Shown in pieces: positions 1 to 13,050 of a stretch of DNA of 64,000 bases. Location of the stretch: assembly GCA_949825025.1 (NCBI GenBank), contig OX463784.1, forward strand, positions 10,361,431 through 10,425,430, given 5' to 3'. The notes beneath the pieces were generated by a model that was not told where the DNA came from, ran no database searches, and saw only the letters and a list, made by a program, of their open reading frames with translations. This DNA comes from Siphlonurus alternatus. Lineage: Eukaryota; Arthropoda; Insecta; Ephemeroptera; Siphlonuridae. Positions within the stretch are counted from its first letter, which is position 1. Every line of letters starts with the position of its first letter. The position numbers and the translations under genes were made by a program.

Positions 1-118
1 TCCCAGCTTTAATATAAATTTATTGCCTTATCTTACGCGTGGGGATTGCTATTTTAAAGTACTGCTTTACCATGCATGCCATTAATTTAATAAAATTTAC
101 ATTGAAATATAGAAATTG

Positions 119-175
<57 letters not shown>
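119..175. repeat. (CT)n microsatellite
   Basis: A CT run interrupted once by CTTTCT. The Ser-Leu repeat frame across it is an artefact. Confidence 0.95.
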
Positions 176-178
<3 letters not shown>

Positions 179-3100
179 TTTTCGCACAAAGAAACAAACA
201 CTGCTTGGTGTTATGAAAAATGATTCCCCATCTTGTGCTAACCAAGTTCAAGGTTGCTTGACTTCGCTTACTTCGTTGGTTGTGTAATTTGCATTAACCA
301 ACAAGGTTATATTACGTTATAAGCTTGGTTGATCTGAATAGTGCTTGACAAAAAAAAAAAAAAACACAAATATGATTGTTTAATAAATATGCTAAACTGA
401 GATTTTGATTATATATTATTATATTTGAACTGTACTTATAAGTTTTCTCCACACAAATTCCTTATGAACATAAAATCAATCAGATACAGAAAATGTACAA
501 TAAAAGGCAGGGTTTACTAACAGACCATATTCTGGGGGCATACATGACCAAAATGTGTCAATTGCCCCAAAATAACAACCAACCAAGACCATATTCTATA
601 TAGAGATTTTGTCACTTGAAATATAAAATAAATAAATATATTTGTAGCTGTATATATATTTCCTGTGGAGTCACTATAATATAATATATTCGTCGCATCA
701 TTTCAATTTGAGCTTGCTACATAATTTTGTCATACATAAATATTGATAATAATCCTATAAATTTAACATGACAAATTTTATTTTGACAATTAAGCTTGAA
801 ACTATAAAATTATACTGCTAATTCCATGCTGAAAACTCTTATTTTCCTCATATATACAATGACTTATTTAAACACATAAACATAATGGAGATAATTAGTA
901 CGACCGCATAACATTATTGACATATTTTATGTCTTTATTATCTAGTCAATTAGACAATGGTTTAACTTAAAATGTATTATATCTTAGACAATGAGATATG
1001 CTTCAAACATACAACTTACACAATTATGTACCATACATAAGTTTTTTTATATAATATATGTAAAAATATTATTATATTGTATTTTTGACTATATATAAAT
1101 TATGTACAGTCATTATACTGAAAATGACGTGATAGATGACGTGATAGGAATTATTTTGTATGTACATACATTGAAAAAGTCATCTATAAAAAACTTAACT
1201 TACAACATTTTTTTATTTACTTCATAAAATATTGTTACATGGATGATATTAAAATATTTAATTATTTAATAAAATAATAAAATTTTGTTATAAAATATAG
1301 AATAAAATAAAAAGTATCATTGCATGTTTTTTTTTTGTTTTTTTTCAAAGTGACCTTAAATTAAAGATTTATATAAATATAATCGACAACTGATATTATT
1401 TGTGCAAATATGTAAATTAATTCATCGCACTCTGCAGGATTGAATTAAAATTACCTTATACTAAATGAGTAGTTCAGGGACTCTCACTAATTAATCAATG
1501 AACAAATATGATTAATAAATTGTATCCCTAAAGTAGATATCCAATATTCTATGTTATAAAATATTATTGTAAACTAATAGGATTACAAAGAATAAGTGTC
1601 CCATATTTTTATAACGTATGCTTTAATTATTTAAGATTTATAATAAATAAAAATCTCTAATGTTACATAATATATTATAAAAAAAATACAGTACTCTAAA
1701 TTAGTGTCAAATTTTGTAAAATTATCAATAAATTGTATACTTGCTAATAAAGAACTTATCTATTTATTATAATCATAATATCATTTTTATATCATATTTT
1801 TTACTAATATTAAAATGCTCGTATATTTTTAAATTAAAATACATAAATTAAATAAAATTTTATTTTAAAACAACATAATAATGCAATTTAAAAATATTAT
1901 TTACTGTATTTTTATAAGCAACGTAAATTTTAATTAAAAAATTGTAAAATTTTATTTTTTATAAAAATAACAACTAAAGTTGCTTTATCAGGGATGGCAT
2001 CAGAAAAGACCAATAATACGGAAAACCCCCTCCAGTGAAAGGATTTTATCACAAAAATATATATTACATATAAATAAAGCATTTGCAATATAAAAATATG
2101 ACCAATGAATACAAAAATTAGTTAACATATTATATTAATGTTAAATTATTGTTAGAGTAAAAGTTTCGGTTTTGATGGTACAAAATTGGTAAAATCCAAT
2201 ACTTGCAAAAGCGATCCGAACGGCCGCTGTGAAGCCGGCATAATATTTTTAGTTTATAAACTTTGAATTTAAAATTTGAAAGAAATTTCACTGCATTAAA
2301 GTCAATGAGAGATTAGAATTTTAAAACTTACTATATTTGTATCTTAATACTATCTTAAATTGTGTCGTTTTTATTGTGTGCAATTCTGCACTGACTGTTT
2401 TCTTATTTGAGTTATACTTTAAGAATTATACAGTATAATATTGTACTCGTTATGTTAAGTTGTAAACTAGTATTAACTAGTAAGTAAGGGAGTTTTGACT
2501 AAAAGTTTGTTAACATTTATTTTAAAAATGTGAATAGCTTGCATGATGCAAAAATGTTAAACATGAGAAAAAAATTCATTTTTCGCAAAACGAAGAAATA
2601 TCGACTAAAAAATTATGTACCTAAAATAAGTTTTATTTTATATTACAATTAAATTGTAACAATGATAATAACAAATACTTGTTTCTTGGCGTTAATGATT
2701 AATATTGGCGGAAAAATAACTATTGATGTATTGGAAATGGCAAAATTTCCATATACAATGTGATCATTCAACAAAAATATAATAAATCTGAATTAAAAAT
2801 AACTCATTTATTTTTTTTATAAAAACGATATCAATTTTTCAATACAATTTTTATTGGTGATTTTCATTGTTGGAGATGCTAGATTTAATATTACACTAAA
2901 CTCCCATAAAATGATATCAAATCATGCAGGAGTAACGTTCTTTTTGTCCCTAGGTGTGTATACAAAACAACACCATGAAGCATTGTCACAGACATGAATG
3001 TAGTTCCTGAGAATTCCATTGTTGAAATATTTGTATAATATCTCCACCAAGCATGCTAACAATGCGCTTACAAGCGTGTGTTGTAGTTTGATAAATCGAT

Positions 3101-3655
3101 CATGTTATCTGGCAATGTCATGAAATTGTTGTTTATTAATGAATTTCAATACAAAATTATTTACACGAGATTAAATTTAAACAATTAATTTTTTAAAAAA
3201 TTACCCATAAGATAAAATTATCAACATATTTACACCTGTTACCTGTTTTTGGCGTTACAACGTAATTAATTAATGAGCTCGTACTTTTTTACGATATTTT
3301 TAAGCAATTTAATAACTCCATCTGTATGGTACATCGTTGCCATCTTTTCAGTAAATACCTTCATAAAAATAATAATAAATTTTGAAAAAAGAAAGTGAGG
3401 ATCAAGTTACTGCAGTGAGGTATTTAGGATATAAATCGGAAGAATATCGTTGGTGACTTCAGTAAAAATTTAGTCAAATGAGCATTTAAAAACACTATAT
3501 AATAAATTAATAACTGCATGATCGATCCTATTATTTTTTATTTGATCACATTGCTAGTCAATTTGTCCATCCAGCAAATTAAGCATGTGTAGATAATAAC
3601 CAAAGTGAAAATCTTAATTAAGACGGTCATAACACTACCTTTACTGGGTTAACTG
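176..3655. other. AT-rich DNA without recognisable genes
   Basis: I see only A/T-rich sequence, homopolymer runs and scattered short inverted repeats. A fragment CAGGAGTAACGTTC at about 2927-2940 matches the end of the MITE family intact at 22815. Confidence 0.6.
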
Positions 3656-3875
3656 CAGTCAAATTTACATGACATTCCCTCCGGAGGTAGCCGGAAGTGT
3701 AAGGTTTCTGGTCTTCCTATTCGTATTTCAGCGTTACAATTTCATTGGATTTCATACATAGGTCAGTACTTCTACTTCAAACCACTCTGTAAAGTTTCAA
3801 AACTGTACAAATAGAAGAGCTGCAAACTTCACACTTCCGGCTACTTCCGAAAGGAATATCAAATTAATTTGACTG
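3656..3875. mobile_element. Palindromic MITE, 'CAGTCAAATT / CCGGAAGTGT' family, copy 1
   Basis: A 220-bp element. CAGTCAAATTTACATGACAT and CCGGAGGTAGCCGGAAGTGT on the left mirror ACACTTCCGGCTACTTCCG and AATTAATTTGACTG on the right. The interior is not symmetrical. Diverged copies occur at about 58884-59086 and about 39590-39760. Confidence 0.7.
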
Positions 3876-3882
3876 TAGCTTT

Positions 3883-3969
3883 GTATACTCCATTCAGATA
3901 AAAATGTCCGATCCGGCTATACTTTAACATGGCCGGATTGGACAATTTTATTATTCGAATGGAGTGTAC
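3883..3969. mobile_element. Mini hairpin element, 'GTACACTCCATT' family, copy 1
   Basis: An 87-bp hairpin: GTATACTCCATTCAGATAAA and ATGTCCGATCCGGC on the left, GCCGGATTGGACAATTTTAT and GAATGGAGTGTAC on the right. It is one of four copies in the window, and lies just 7 bp right of the element ending at 3875. Confidence 0.7.
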
Positions 3970-6900
3970 ATATGAAATTCAATACTATAAATTCATAAGT
4001 CAAAGTCCGGATGATATCACAAAAGAGTTTAACTCCACCACTGTATAGCACGTGATCCCATAAATCACAACAAACCTTTTTCTTATGCTTTTTTGTGTCG
4101 TTTAGTACAGCTGTCAATGGATATCTCGAACGCGAACATAAAGAAACTTATGAATAAAAATATCTTACATAGGTATTTTTATTTCGTGACAAATTTTATT
4201 ATTTAGTTTTTTTCGCTTCTAAATTACTAGGGAGTTTTATACCTCTCTTCTTGAAACTTTTCGTTTTTATATCTTACACCCCCCCCCCCCTTCCCTTCCC
4301 CTATTCCTGCCCAGCAGGGTATGTACCTAATGTTAAGTTACGTGAATTTGTTTCAATAATAATAATTTTCCTCAAATTGCAATTTAAGGAGGTTTTACAT
4401 GACTGATTTTTTTTTTTTTTTTTTTTAACGGTGACTTAATCTGATTTTTTGTTCAGTTACTCTAAAATGCTACATATACAATGTATGTACAATATAGCAT
4501 TCATCATTTATAACGCCATTTACTTTATGACAAAGTATTGCCATCACAAAATGGGATTTGCTAAGAAATATAAGGAGCGATTCATTAGTTATCCAGAAAT
4601 ATCACTAACCACGGTTAGCAGTAACTCAATGACATAGGCTATAGCCGTGGTTACTCAAAAGCTGGATATATTCCTTCGTGTTATGTGACTGTGAATTTAA
4701 CTTCAAACATGCCAATTTCTCATTACATGTAACTACACCTCTAAAAGAATATTAATTATCAGGTGGACGGTCGTAAAATTTAATTGTTACTTCCATAACC
4801 TTGCCTTGTATGATAAGCCAGCTGCAGGATACCTCCGTTACCTGGTGCTTGTTTTAGAAATTAATAACTTTTTCATAAATATTCATGCATTGTTTATAAA
4901 TATAAAATTACCCATTTTTATAGCCATGATTTATTGTTTCTAAGTCGTTAATGGGTTTGACATTCTTTATTATAATAATTGCATCATAATTTATTTGATA
5001 CAAATTTTCTTTTCTAGCATGTAATGAATTTCATAATTATAAAATAGCATTCACTGCTCTTAATGGGAGAGTATAACAGGGGGTTTTACCATATAATAAT
5101 TACTTAATTAAATCTATTATTTAAATGCATTGTTTTTAATTTATAAAATATACTTTACTTTTATTTTCAATACTACATTTATAACACTATTATAAAACTA
5201 GTTAAAACAATTAAATATTTTAAATAATAAATTTAATTTAAATATATTTCATAAAATAAATAAATAATGCATTAAATTATTTTAAAAAAATTGTTTTTTA
5301 CAATAAAAGTTTAAATTTTTATCTTGTTTTATTTTTAATATTTTTTTTACACGATAAAAGCTTTCAACATTAGATCGTTACACGTAATGGCGTATCATAA
5401 GAAGTTAGTAGTTAGTAGCGTATAGTGTAAATAGAATTACAAATCAGTCTAATTAGCAACAGTGAGGTGATTAAGTTTGCTCAGTCACCTGATCTCTTCA
5501 TCTACTTATCGTTGCTGTAGTTAGTCCATAAGGATTTGTTCCTACAACAAATTAACTTCACTTTAATTAAGTTTTAGATTATTTGTGTTAGATACATGCA
5601 AATTAATTAAAATGTATATATAACTTTTTAGTTTTAACTAAAAGTTATATATCTAAATTACAGTAATGTTGATTTAATTTAAAGTTAAGGTTCTTATAAT
5701 TTGTTAATACTATTAGTGATCGTATTCAGGATGAATTTACAATCACATTACGATACTTAAGGTAAATCTAATATTAAAGTTTTTTTTTTTTTTTTACAAT
5801 ATTTACACCCCTATGAGCTTGGAGCTGGAGCCCGGGTATTGTAGAAGTAGGCGGTTTTCAAATTTGAGACAGTGAGCTTTTTCCTCTTGGACTTCATGAA
5901 AATCGTGTAATGGCAAGCAAAGAGCTGTATGGTTAATAAGGTAGGGAAATAGGAAAGCAGTGGGAAAGAAAAAATGGGATATCATCTTTGAATTGAATAT
6001 TATCTTGGAGTCATAATAACAGGGGGATGGTGCTTATTTAATTATACTGTATATCGTGGTGATTTTAAAAATGAGTAAATCAGGGTCGATAAGAAGAATA
6101 TTGTATTTAAATTTAATTTAAATTGTTAGAATTACAATAAAAAAACTGTATTATAAATTTCGTAAAAACCCCGTCTTAGCTGGATACATTTTCTTCACTT
6201 AGATTTTATGTGCAATTATAATACATTTAAGGATATTTAAGTGCAAATACAATCACAAAGGTCACGGCTATAATAATTTATTAATATAATAATTCTTTTT
6301 GTTTTAAATTTAAAACGACACACTTTTAATTATTACATTAATTTTATAGATCATACTTTTAAGCTAATTTTAATTAGAATTAAGTATGTTACACATTATA
6401 TCTAATAATTGACGTGATCCATGCCGTACAGCCTATGATCAAAATAAAAATTTGAATTTTATTTAGTAACCAATTTAAGGTTAACATTTTGCAATACTTT
6501 TGTTGCAAAATTATTCTGTTATTCGTATACTAATAACAATAATACATTCTTTAAAATAATTTATTTTACTGAAATCATGTACCGCATTGCCGCAAATTCT
6601 TATTAAAATGTTGCTATTAATTTAGTTAAATATCAGTGGTTATATACTTGACACCGAATTATATAAATGCTCAATGTAATTAAGTTCTCGCTCTAATTTC
6701 CACAAAGTTAATTAAAAAGCTAAAGGAAACTTAAAGATAATCTCACTTAATATCAATTTTATGTGCCTTTAAATTAATTTACCATTCATATTAAAAGTAA
6801 TCTGTTAAAGCTCATTCATAGAAAAATATCTTTAAAACGTATATTTTTGTTTCTATTTTTGACATAGTATATTTACATAGTGTTATGATTTACGTGAAAT

Positions 6901-9154
6901 TTGAAAGAAGATAAATCACTTCATTTCAGAAATAGATTTATGATGCATGTAATATTTCTCATGTATTATAAATTGTAAGTATGCGTGGTTACGTGATATA
7001 CTTAAGTTTAAATTATAACACTAAACAAACTCCTATAATTTAATATCACGCTATCTAGTCAGAAAGTAGAATTGCAAAAAATCTTGAATAATTAAGTTTG
7101 TTTTTTTAACTAAAAATAATAAATATTTTTTATTAACAATTTCAATGCTTGATTTATTGAATCAATTTTCAATCTATATTTGATTTATAAACCGTATACT
7201 ATAGACAGAGAAAATATATTTTCTTTGCTATAGATATTAAAACACAAAAGTTGCTATTAATATTCAGATCATAAAATATGCAATGTAAAATTTGCATGTG
7301 CAATGCAATGTGCATATAAAACCAATATTATTGTCAGTGATATTTGCAACCCTTTTTTTCTTATGCATAAAAAATATTCCTGAATTAATTATTCTATTCT
7401 CCCATTTCTAATGACCCCTGCCCCCCATTTAATTTAAGACTAAAAAACGTTGTTCGTTGATCGTGCCTCTGCATGAAACGTTTAATTATATTTATATTAT
7501 CTACAAGAACCTTAATACTGGTTCCAAAATATAACAGGTTGTGTTCAAATATTAATTTTATAAATTATAAATATAAAAAATAAAAAAAGACAGTGCTAAT
7601 ATTTTATTACCAATATAATATAGAGTATAGTTCGCAGCTAAGAAATTATTACACTATTTTTTTTTCCAATTTAATAATTCTGAAGTGTTGTGCTATTTTT
7701 TTTTTCATGTGTAATTTTATTTTTATTTTTTTAAGCATGTACTTTTTTAACTTTATCATTTATCATATATTTAGTATCTTGTATTTTTTTTTTTTTTTAG
7801 AATTCGCAAACTAAATAAAACTAAATAATTCAAATTTTAGAACTCAAAATTTCTGTATGTAGACAAAAATTTATCTTAATTTAATTAGTTTATGAATTCA
7901 CTTATTATTATAAATTTCATATAATGAGTAATATTTAATATACTATATTAAACAATAATTTTCAAAAAACAATTATAAAAGACGTTAAAAAATATCGCTA
8001 ATAATTAAATTCCTACATTATTTTCTCATTTACAAGCAATAGAATTAAGTCATGCATCATCAATATAATAAACAAAATATTCAACTTATTTTTAGATTAA
8101 GCATTACTCACATTATCGACTGTATTTTAAAGAGAGTTGAAGCACTCTCAGAATCTCGCCTCGAGGATAATACGAGAAATATCTCAAGCGAAATTCCCTC
8201 ACATTGTGTTAGGACGTCGAAAGGCATTTTCCTTCCAGCAGTAGTGACGTCAGAGGTTCGAACTACGCTCTGTTAGAGACACCACCAAGATGTGCTTTAA
8301 TAATAAGGATTATGACGAAATGATCTTCTAGTTAAAGAGCTCTTATACGGGTTAATGAATTCATGGATGAGACAAAAATATTGGATTTAATTTGAAATTA
8401 TCTACACTTTGGGGTGTTATGAACGTTACCTTAATTTTTTCTATAGAAAATGTATTTAGTTCCTTTGTCCATTAATATAGCATAAAACACATTTGTGGAC
8501 CCGTGGTGAACTTAATTAAAATAAATTGAATTAACTTAAATAATCATTATTATTAATAATTTGTCTAATTTAAATGTAATTTAACTAAACATGTAAACTT
8601 AATAGGTAGGATAGTTGAAAATAATAATAATTATCTCCCAAATGCACTACAATCGAGTTTATCTATTTATTAGTGTATTCACTATAGTTGAAAAATTACA
8701 TCTTCAACTCATATTTTATATGTCTGAAACTTATAACGTCTTTTTACCTAAAAAATAATTCTTATTTCTTCAAAAGTGAGGATTAAATGGAGACAAGATT
8801 TCTAACATTTTATGCTCAGTAAGAAGAAAGTAATATTGTCTACTCCCCTCCTTTTTAAACTAAAATGGTGCAAAATAGGAGGAAATTATAAGTCAAAAGT
8901 GAATAAAAGATTAAATTAATTTCAAATCGAGTTGACTAAAAGCAAGAAAAATCTTCATCTGGACTCAATAGCACGTGTTGAAGCGAGCTAATCTTAAACC
9001 TATTACGTATGATTGAAGAAAGAAGATAGCCAGGTTTATCGTAAACCGTGGTTATTGTTTGCCTAAATAAATTATTCTAACCATGGTTAGTGTGAAGCTT
9101 CGTTATCGTCCTAAAAAAAATGAGTGAATCTCAACTATTATTTCCACTACCCAA
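3970..9154. other. AT-rich DNA without recognisable genes
   Basis: Apart from the repeat fragment at 5795-5965, I see nothing coding. There is a C10 run at 4279-4288, a short hairpin around CCACGGTTAGC...GCCGTGGTTA (about 4609-4653) and a GC-balanced patch at 8130-8290 containing GAGGTTCGAACTACG, which I could not assign. Confidence 0.55.
5795..5965. repeat. Dispersed repeat fragment (second, unnamed SINE-like family)
   Basis: After a poly-T run come CACCCCTATGAGCTTGGAGC and TGGAGCCCGGG, which recur in similar form at about 49645-49690 (CACCCCTAAATGAGCTTGAAGC) and about 25120-25190. The stretch is GC-richer than its surroundings. No coding potential is evident. Confidence 0.4.
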
Positions 9155-9157
9155 TTA

Positions 9158-9378
9158 AGGCGGATTCACATGGCGGTTTTTATCATGCAATGCGACGCGA
9201 ATAATCATGCGCACTTGCTGTGACATCCATTGGGGGCCATATTTGGTGATTAAAAAAGAGCATCGCAATTAACGCGATTTCGCTGCCGCAACCTGGCGAA
9301 TTCGCTCGCCGCATAGGATTTTACAGCTTGTGTGACAAAATCGCGTCGCATCGCCGTTGTCGCCATCTGAATCCGCCT
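9158..9378. mobile_element. PIF/Harbinger-type MITE, family 'AGGCGGATTCA', copy 1
   Basis: The ends are AGGCGGATTCACATGGCG and CGCCATCTGAATCCGCCT, flanked on both sides by TTA (9155-9157, 9379-9381). This is the 3-bp TWA duplication expected of PIF/Harbinger elements. The 221-bp interior is rich in GCGACGCG/CGCGTCGC motifs, giving a strong GC island in AT-rich DNA. It has no coding capacity. Confidence 0.85.
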
Positions 9379-9381
9379 TTA

Positions 9382-10560
9382 GAGCGAGAAATATCGTCTA
9401 AAATAAATTTTTTTACATTAAAAACTATCTAGTCAATATTGATGGCCTAGAACGTTCAACTTGGAAACTAACAATGTAAAACTGAAGCCATTTTAACAAT
9501 AATTAATAGCACGATGTCTCCAGTAACGTGTTAGTGAAGTTAGGCACCACTTTGTACGTGTACTGTTCCATCATGTCCCAATTATAATGGACACTCTCTA
9601 GCATGCTCATATTTTACACTATTTTTTTTAAAAAATTAATTATCTCAAGTTGATACAATATATACTCTTTGTACCTTTGAGGATTAAATTTATCCTTTTC
9701 ATGTATTTTTTTATTTTTTATCTACAAAAAAAAAATGAGATTGCATGCAATAATAATTGAGAATGAAAATAATGTATTGTGGTTAGTAAAATTACGTTTA
9801 CTCTGTTTTTTATCGTAAATTATAAAAATATTGAAAATAATTTTTTATTTATATAAAATTTGTGAAACAACAATCAAGTAACATTTTTAATGAATACTAC
9901 AGAAATTACGAACTTACTCGTTTCTCTGCATCTATACACTGAAGCAAATCAGGAAAGATAATGTTGGTAAGTACTCGCGTTCCATATTGCATCATGATAC
10001 AACTATAAATATTGCATAATTAATATCACCAACTATTAAGTTGTATTGTATATAGGGTCATTTTATTTGAATTGATTTGCAATCATATCCATTATTGACA
10101 TTTATTTTCGTGATATTTATTTTATACAAATAAATTTAAAATAATATATTGTTATTCCATTCAATGAAATTGGGAGTATTTATGGCGTATATCATTAATT
10201 GGACTCTTTTGTAAAATATATTTAAATTATTTTACATATTAAGACATAATATTTCAAAAATTAATTTTAGAAATTTTTTATATATTCAAAAAAATTCTAA
10301 ACAAATTTTAATAATTGAAAATAAAAAATAATAACTTTATTTTATTGAAACAATATAGAGATAAAAATAATTATGTAGTATGAAATTTTTATAGGAACCA
10401 AGTTACTAAATAAATGTAATTATTATAATGCGCCTTTTAATAACTTGCGAAATATCATGGAAGAAACAATATTATCCACTGCCATGTTTTGTGAGATGCT
10501 CAAGACTCCCTTTGCTGAACTCACAAAAGAGTATAATGACCTTCCCTGTTGGTTAATTAC
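9382..10560. other. AT-rich DNA without recognisable genes
   Basis: Nothing assigned. On the minus strand, 10423-10560 has balanced codon-like composition just beside a palindromic element, but I recognise no protein in it. Confidence 0.5.
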
Positions 10561-10899
10561 AATGGACAGCCTACATAAAAAAATTTTATTGCAGAAATGA
10601 ATAGAGGGTACCAAATTATGCTACTCTGAGTTTTTTCACATTTTTTTGAGACCAGGAACTATTTTTAAATAATTATTGAAAGTTCTGTCAGTTAAGTTGG
10701 CACCCCTGAATCCTTAATAAAAAGGATAGGACCGAGACGCCTATTGATGCCTCCAGGAGGCGTGGTCGCACTTTCAATAATTATTTAAAAATATTTCTGG
10801 GTTACAAAAAAATCAGAAAAAATTCAGAGTAGCATAATTTGGTGCTCCCTATTCATTTCTGCAGTATAATTTTTTTAATGTACGAGTAGGTTGTCCATT
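10561..10899. mobile_element. Palindromic MITE, 'AATGGACAACCTAC' end type, copy 1
   Basis: A 339-bp element with arms of about 130-150 bp. It runs from AATGGACAGCCTACATAAAA through TTTATTGCAGAAATGAATAG to a GC-richer centre with CGCCTCCAGGAGGCG, then back out to GTAGGTTGTCCATT. The length and order match the copy at 51493-51832. No clear duplication is seen at the borders. Confidence 0.75.
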
Positions 10900-11109
10900 T
10901 AGAATTTACAAATTAGTAATGCTTGGATATAATATTTAGAAACAAGAGGGCACACTAATATTGCGAATTTAAAGGGCATTTTATTTCGCATGAACAATTT
11001 TACTTAATTTTTCTTTTATTTTGTTAATTTTTCATTTTAACCTTATTCAAAGTTTTAAAAATCAAGTAATAATTTTACATATTTTTAAAATTCAAATAAT
11101 AATTATATT

Positions 11110-11252
11110 AAGGGGCATTCACAAAGCCCTAAGGCCACATTTAGGGCTCGATAATTTAAAGCCCGCTTTTAGGCATGCTTTTTAGACCCAAAATTTCTGG
11201 TCTTAAATTATCGAGCCCTAAATGTGGCCTTAAGACTTTGTGAATTCCCCTT
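11110..11252. mobile_element. Small hairpin MITE, 'AGGGGCATTCACAAAGCC' family, copy 1
   Basis: A 143-bp hairpin. AAGGGGCATTCACAAAGCC and TAAGGCCACATTTAGGGCTC run into ATAATTTAAAGCC and are mirrored on the right by TTAAATTATCGAGCCCTAA and AAGACTTTGTGAATTCCCCTT. A short loop holds TTTTTAGACCCAAAATTTCT. A second copy lies at 32448-32591. Confidence 0.8.
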
Positions 11253-11666
11253 ATTAAAACATACAATAATGTTCAATAAAAAATATTGTTCAAACACATG
11301 ATGGTCAGAATCTTCTATATTTGTTCTGTGAGATTTCGCGGTCTGTAGGTATCATAACAATACCATATTATGTAACAATACTCTCTGCCAGGGAGATCCC
11401 ACAAACTTACGAAACGTTTTAAATATTTCACCTCGTATCTTTGTGGACTTCCTTCTCTTTGAATATGCAGAAGGAAAATACTGACAGTTGATGTAGCGTT
11501 GCAAACCGACGTAGTAAACCCTCTAGGGGCTTAGATTATTGTATACCATAGTTCATGTAGAGTTTCTGTGACGTCATAGTCCACTACAGTTAGTGTGACG
11601 TCACAATATTGAGGTTAGACTATTTATTGGCTCTTCAAAAAAGGAGTTTTTAATCTAGAAATTTTT

Positions 11667-12060
11667 AAGGTAGAGATAACGCCGAACAGCTGTTCGACGT
11701 AATCCCCTTTGATTAACATGTAAACCTTAGCAAATTGACAAAAATTCTGAAATATTTTTGAGAGGCAGATATTAGTGCCTAAAAGCCATAGAAAAAGTAT
11801 CAAAACAATTTAACGAGCTGATTTTTTAAAATTAAGTTCTTAATTTGTCTCTCCATGGGAAAGCCCTATGCTGAAAATTAAAAAAAAAAATAATTAAAAA
11901 AAAAATCGGCTCGTTAAATTGTTTTGAAATTTTTTCTATGGCTTTTAGGCACTAATATCTGCCTCTCAAAAAAAATTCAGAATTTTTGTCAATTTGCTAA
12001 TGTTTACATGTTAATCAAAGGGGATTACGTCAAACAGCTGTTCGGCGTTATCTCTACCTT
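11667..12060. mobile_element. Palindromic MITE, 'AAGGTAGAGATAACGCC' family, copy 1
   Basis: The ends AAGGTAGAGATAACGCCGAA and TTCGGCGTTATCTCTACCTT enclose near-symmetrical arms (TTTACATG...AGCAAATTGACAAAAATTCTG, then TTAGTGCCTAAAAGCCATAG) and a central CTCTCCATGGGAAAGCCCTA. The element is about 394 bp. The frame starting near 11924 is part of the palindrome, not a gene. Confidence 0.8.
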
Positions 12061-12196
12061 AAAACAAACAATTTACATGCAGAGTACTATCTTGAGTAAT
12101 TTTTAAAAAATATCTTAAATTTATGTTAAGTTTATTTTGTACTCTAAATTTGAACCATTATTATTTGTAAGCCACTTCATTCTGATATTGAACAAT

Positions 12197-12251
12197 ATGC
12201 CACCTCAAGGCGACGACATAAGCAATGATGATGACACTTCACTATATCTGT
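12197..12251 (+). other. Weak candidate coding exon with GTAAGT donor
   Basis: ATG at 12197 begins an open stretch encoding MPPQGDDISNDDDTSLYL, followed by TGT and then GTAAGT at 12252-12257, matching the consensus 5' splice site. The stretch has codon-like base balance unlike its flanks. No downstream acceptor exon was found and the peptide is unrecognised, so this may be chance. Confidence 0.15.
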
Positions 12252-12899
12252 GTAAGTTTATAGGGTACTATTTACCGCACAATAAACTGTAGCAAAAAAA
12301 AAAAAACAAAAATAACATTAAATCTGTAAAATATATCTTACAAGTAATGAACTCCATTTTCTCAGCCTCTTTATCTCCTTATATATTTCTTTATGAGGAC
12401 AACTTGACAGACGTGACAAAATAGTTTAAAAGAAATCCAATATACAATAGAAAAGATTTGGATCTAAGTTTTAGTTTATAAAACATGGAATTGTCAAATT
12501 AAAACTCGATCGTTTGAGGCAAGATCCCTATACTATAGTAAGGGATCTGGGTTTGAGGGATCTTCAGACAAAAGGCTTTCATTTTCTCTTGTTTCCCTTT
12601 GAAGTTTCTAACATCACTGCTATCACATACACACTGATAGACAACACCAGTTTTTTTATTGCTTTTATTTGCACTGCTGGGTTTCAAATATCTCAATAGA
12701 TTTCCGATAATTATTAAATCAAGCAAACTTTTTTTTTTAATTAACTACTAGCATCATAAAGAAAGGTATGGACATCTGGTGGATTTTACATGAGTTATTC
12801 TAAAAATGACATTGTTTTGATATCTGAGCTTTGCTACAGGCTATAATATAAAGTACACGTGTTGTTGAGTCATACTGATTCTATCGAGGCTGTTCAATG

Positions 12900-13050
12900 C
12901 CATCTCTTGGTGCTCTATGAGGTCAACGGACTCTTCATAGACCTGATCTAGCATTGATTTTTGAATTCCTTACATAGTTTCATAGTAATTTGAGACTAGA
13001 CTGAGGGAACCACGAAAACCTCAGTCAATATGGTCAGCTATTGATTAAAA
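12900..13050 (-). mobile_element. Possible SINE body fragment
   Basis: Only the short stretch GAGGGAACCACGAAAACCTCAGTCAATATGGTC (two shared blocks) links this to the 5S-derived SINE body. A second comparable relic lies at about 13994-14030, where GGAAACGTGGAAACTTCAAT is followed by the same ATATGGTC. Confidence 0.35.

Noticed and set aside
39..287. Open frame with a Ser-Leu repeat
   Set aside because: Created by the (CT)n microsatellite; no protein similarity recognised.
8130..8290. tRNA-like GGTTCGAACT motif
   Set aside because: No cloverleaf: acceptor, D-arm and anticodon stems could not be paired around it.
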